Below are positions 62,186 to 64,000 of a DNA stretch of 64,000 bases, one piece after another; within the stretch, counting starts at the first letter, position 1, and the number at the start of each line of letters is the position of its first letter. Under the pieces are notes generated by a model that was given only the letters and a program-made list of their open reading frames with translations, did no database searches and had not been told where the DNA came from. The DNA comes from Prorocentrum cordatum. Taxonomy: Eukaryota; Sar; Dinophyceae; Prorocentrales; Prorocentraceae. A program made the position numbers and the translations under genes. The stretch is from positions 81,001 to 145,000 of the forward strand of contig CAUYUJ010005692.1 in the NCBI GenBank assembly GCA_963575745.1. The letters are read 5' to 3'.

Positions 62186-62520
62186 CCCAATTTCCCAGAG
62201 TGCCGCTTGGCTTTCTGCGAGAAAAATACGCGGCCGTATTTAGCTTTGTACGGTCTGCTGCTAAGGAAAGACACTATGGCCAATGGAAGGATGAATTATT
62301 GTGGGCCGTCCACAATGTGCCTATGAGCTGGCCTGTAAGTAAGCTGGCCGTGTGGCTGGCCGGTAGTGTCACAGGCTGGCAAGAAACACAAGTCTGGGGT
62401 GCGCAAGAGGGGCGAGGAATAAAAAGCCAGCACTGCGTGGTCAGCATTTGCGTGGGCAGGTTGCTCACGCAGGAGCAGGTTGCTCACGCAGAAGCTGTGA
62501 CAGAGAACCCCCAAGAGTAG
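62038..62520 (+). CDS. Unrecognised 160-codon ORF overlapping the previous one
   Basis: The plus frame from ATG at 62038 to TAG includes REKYAAVFSFVRSAAKERHY, GQWKDELLWAVHNVPMSWPV and SKLAVWLAGSVTGWQETQVW, a plausible residue mix. It overlaps the minus frame at 62038-62185. At most one of the two is likely to be real. No family recognised. Confidence 0.3.
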   Translation: MSCQWLAHVFLAGHAVAIVDALLQRVAVTLRSTRNPQTPHLLPASKTPTPQFPRVPLGFLREKYAAVFSFVRSAAKERHYGQWKDELLWAVHNVPMSWPVSKLAVWLAGSVTGWQETQVWGAQEGRGIKSQHCVVSICVGRLLTQEQVAHAEAVTENPQE

Positions 62521-63391
62521 CAGTCTGAGAACACCACACCTCCTTCACCACACCTTTATAAGCTCACCACCCCGTCGAATTCTTAGTGTGCCGCTCGGCT
62601 TGCTGTCCAAACACTAAAAATCCGGCACGCTAAAAAGGAGAGTGCGGCAGATCCCGAGCTGCAGCCCAGGGTTTGTCGTCTTTACCCCGAACCACCTCGT
62701 ACCCAAGACCCACGTGTTTTTGTTGCATCATCTTCTCGGGTTTAGCACGAACCCTTGTAATCAAATCCCACTAGCTTTTTGGGCGCAGGTGGCCTAACGA
62801 GATTATTTTCCCTCTTCAAAAAACCTCTTCCCCTGCGGGGGGGGTATCACTGTTCTCTATGAATATACACCCCCTCCCCCGGACGACCGGGAACCAACCC
62901 GAGACAACGAGGGCCCCCCACCATCCCTTGTAAAAACAGTTGGGAGCCGGCGATAAACCGTCAACCAGGTTACCGCCAGGACCCTCGTTAACACGCAAAT
63001 TAGCGCTCATACTGCAAGGATGAAACTCGCAGAATTTATTTATTGAGTTTTATACGACGTCGGTTCCTCCACGTTTTTTACTTAAAATACTACAAGTACG
63101 GACCTGAGAATTTGACAGGCAGACGCGGCATAATCCACTACACGTGAACAAATATTGGTTCTCAAAACGAAGGGTCAAATATCTCCGAATCTTCAAAAAA
63201 TCACCACATTGTCCGCCCGGGCCGGGTGGGCCAACTAGCTCCACCCCGCGCCGGAATTCCTCTAGCTCGTCGATACCGAAGAGGTCTACGAGGTATATAA
63301 ACACACTCTGCCTCCAAACTCGGAACGCTCGCAGCGAACCCGATGCGGCCTCCCCCCACCATCCCTGTCAAAAAACAATGCAGAATACACT
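62521..63391. other. Unassigned, with dispersed repeat pieces
   Basis: 62848-62940 (CACTGTTCTCTATGAATATA, ACCCCCTCCCCC, CCACCATCCCTTGTAAAAAC) is related to 63835-63935 and to short pieces at 28085 and 63355. The rest is unassigned. Confidence 0.45.
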
Positions 63392-63457
63392 TGGCGGCGG
63401 CGGCGGCTGCGGCGGCTGCGGCGGGGGCGGCGGCTGCGGCGGCTGCGGCGGTGGCGG

Positions 63458-63489
<32 letters not shown>

Positions 63490-63700
63490 TGGCGGCGATT
63501 CGGCAGCGGGGGCGGCAGCGGCTGCGGCGGCAGCGGCTGTGGCGGCGGCGATTCGGCAGCGGGGGCGGCGGCGGCGGCGGCGGCGGGCGGCGCGGTGACG
63601 GCGGCGGCGGCGGACAGCGGCGGCGGCGGCTGCGGCGCGGCGGCGGCGGCGTCGGGCGGCGGCGGTGGCGGCGGCGGAGGTGGAGGCGGCGGTGCCGCTT
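63392..63700. repeat. (GGC)n trinucleotide tract
   Basis: About 300 bp of GGCGGCGGC with TGC, GAT and GTG interruptions. A unit with GATTCGGCAGCGGGGGCGGC occurs twice. Translates as poly-Gly, poly-Ala or poly-Arg. Confidence 0.96.
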
Positions 63701-63705
63701 CGCCC

Positions 63706-63835
63706 TCAGTAGCTGCCCATCCAGAGACGACTGCTGAATATGCTGAGGCTCGGGCCAGGCTCGGGTGCTACGCGTGTGTTGAGAGGGCAGGTGGGAGTGA
63801 GCGAGACGGCTTGCGGGCGGGGAAGAAGTCTTGAT
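63706..63835. repeat. Dispersed repeat family J, copy 2
   Basis: AGTAGCTGCCCATCCAGAGA and GGTGGGAGTGAGCGAGACGG match 34138-34270. Directly followed by the 62848-type repeat at 63835-63935. Confidence 0.8.
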
Positions 63836-63976
63836 CACTGTTCCCTATCAATACAGACCCCCTCCCCCAAGCGAGCGGGAGCCAACCCAGGTCCATGCAC
63901 CCCCCCACACCATCCCTCATACAAAAAACAATACAAAACCCACTCTGCCCCCACCATCCCTTATAACAAACCATAT

Positions 63977-64000
63977 AAAACACACACACACACACACACA
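63977..64000. repeat. (CA)n at the window end
   Basis: ACACACACAC run cut by the window edge. Confidence 0.9.

Noticed and set aside
1-64000. tRNA, rRNA and snRNA genes
   Set aside because: No cloverleaf with A and B box sequence, no conserved rRNA core motif and no snRNA-like segment was recognised. A covariance-model scan would be decisive.

Overview
The window reads as nuclear DNA of a dinoflagellate, and there is no sign of a prokaryote, virus or organelle. Five observations support this. Non-repetitive sequence is very GC-rich. Short exons (75 to about 1450 nt) sit in long repeat-filled introns. Splice acceptors are AG|G and donors are mostly GC or GA rather than GT. Two reverse-transcriptase lineages of the kind common in dinoflagellates are present. 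Simple-sequence and tandem repeats are abundant. A Prorocentrum-like genome is my guess from repeat-derived peptides that look familiar; that part is weak inference. No rRNA, tRNA, CRISPR or bacterial operon was found, and no promoter or polyadenylation site could be supported.

Layout. 0-3.9 kb: an S90 satellite array, GC-rich unassigned DNA and a 343-bp TCC microsatellite. 3.9-8.7 kb (+): a decayed dinoflagellate retroelement with coiled-coil ORF1-like, RT and RNase H regions, broken by frameshifts, by one copy of the T1 element and by a Stowaway-like MITE. 8.9-28 kb: mostly repeats (T1 copies, CAT and TCC tracts, an 18-bp minisatellite, an S90 array, a hairpin tandem array), three or four isolated minus-strand exons or ORFs, and an RNase H fragment. 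28.2-33.8 kb: a 5'-truncated LINE (-) directly abutting a 90-bp satellite, itself interrupted by a TIR element, followed by a second S90 array. 33.8-38 kb: a 1.4-kb imperfect inverted repeat and a composite repeat module. 38-51.7 kb (-): the one convincing multi-exon gene, a long coiled-coil protein with an SH3-like segment and an unidentified globular region. 51.7-58 kb (-): candidate exons, including a zinc-ribbon-like region, amid TIR elements and CA repeats. 58-64 kb: tandem repeats (73 bp and 85 bp), microsatellites and a lower-GC stretch with an unrecognised ORF.

The main biological signal is in the relation between introns and repeats. Introns of the coiled-coil gene contain several TIR-bearing element families. 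One intron is bounded by a 15-bp direct repeat and carries such an element. A separate family of about 170 bp (T1) shows flanking direct repeats at all five copies, one of them 37 bp long. These are the marks expected of introner-type, intron-generating elements. The sequence alone does not prove mobility or splicing.
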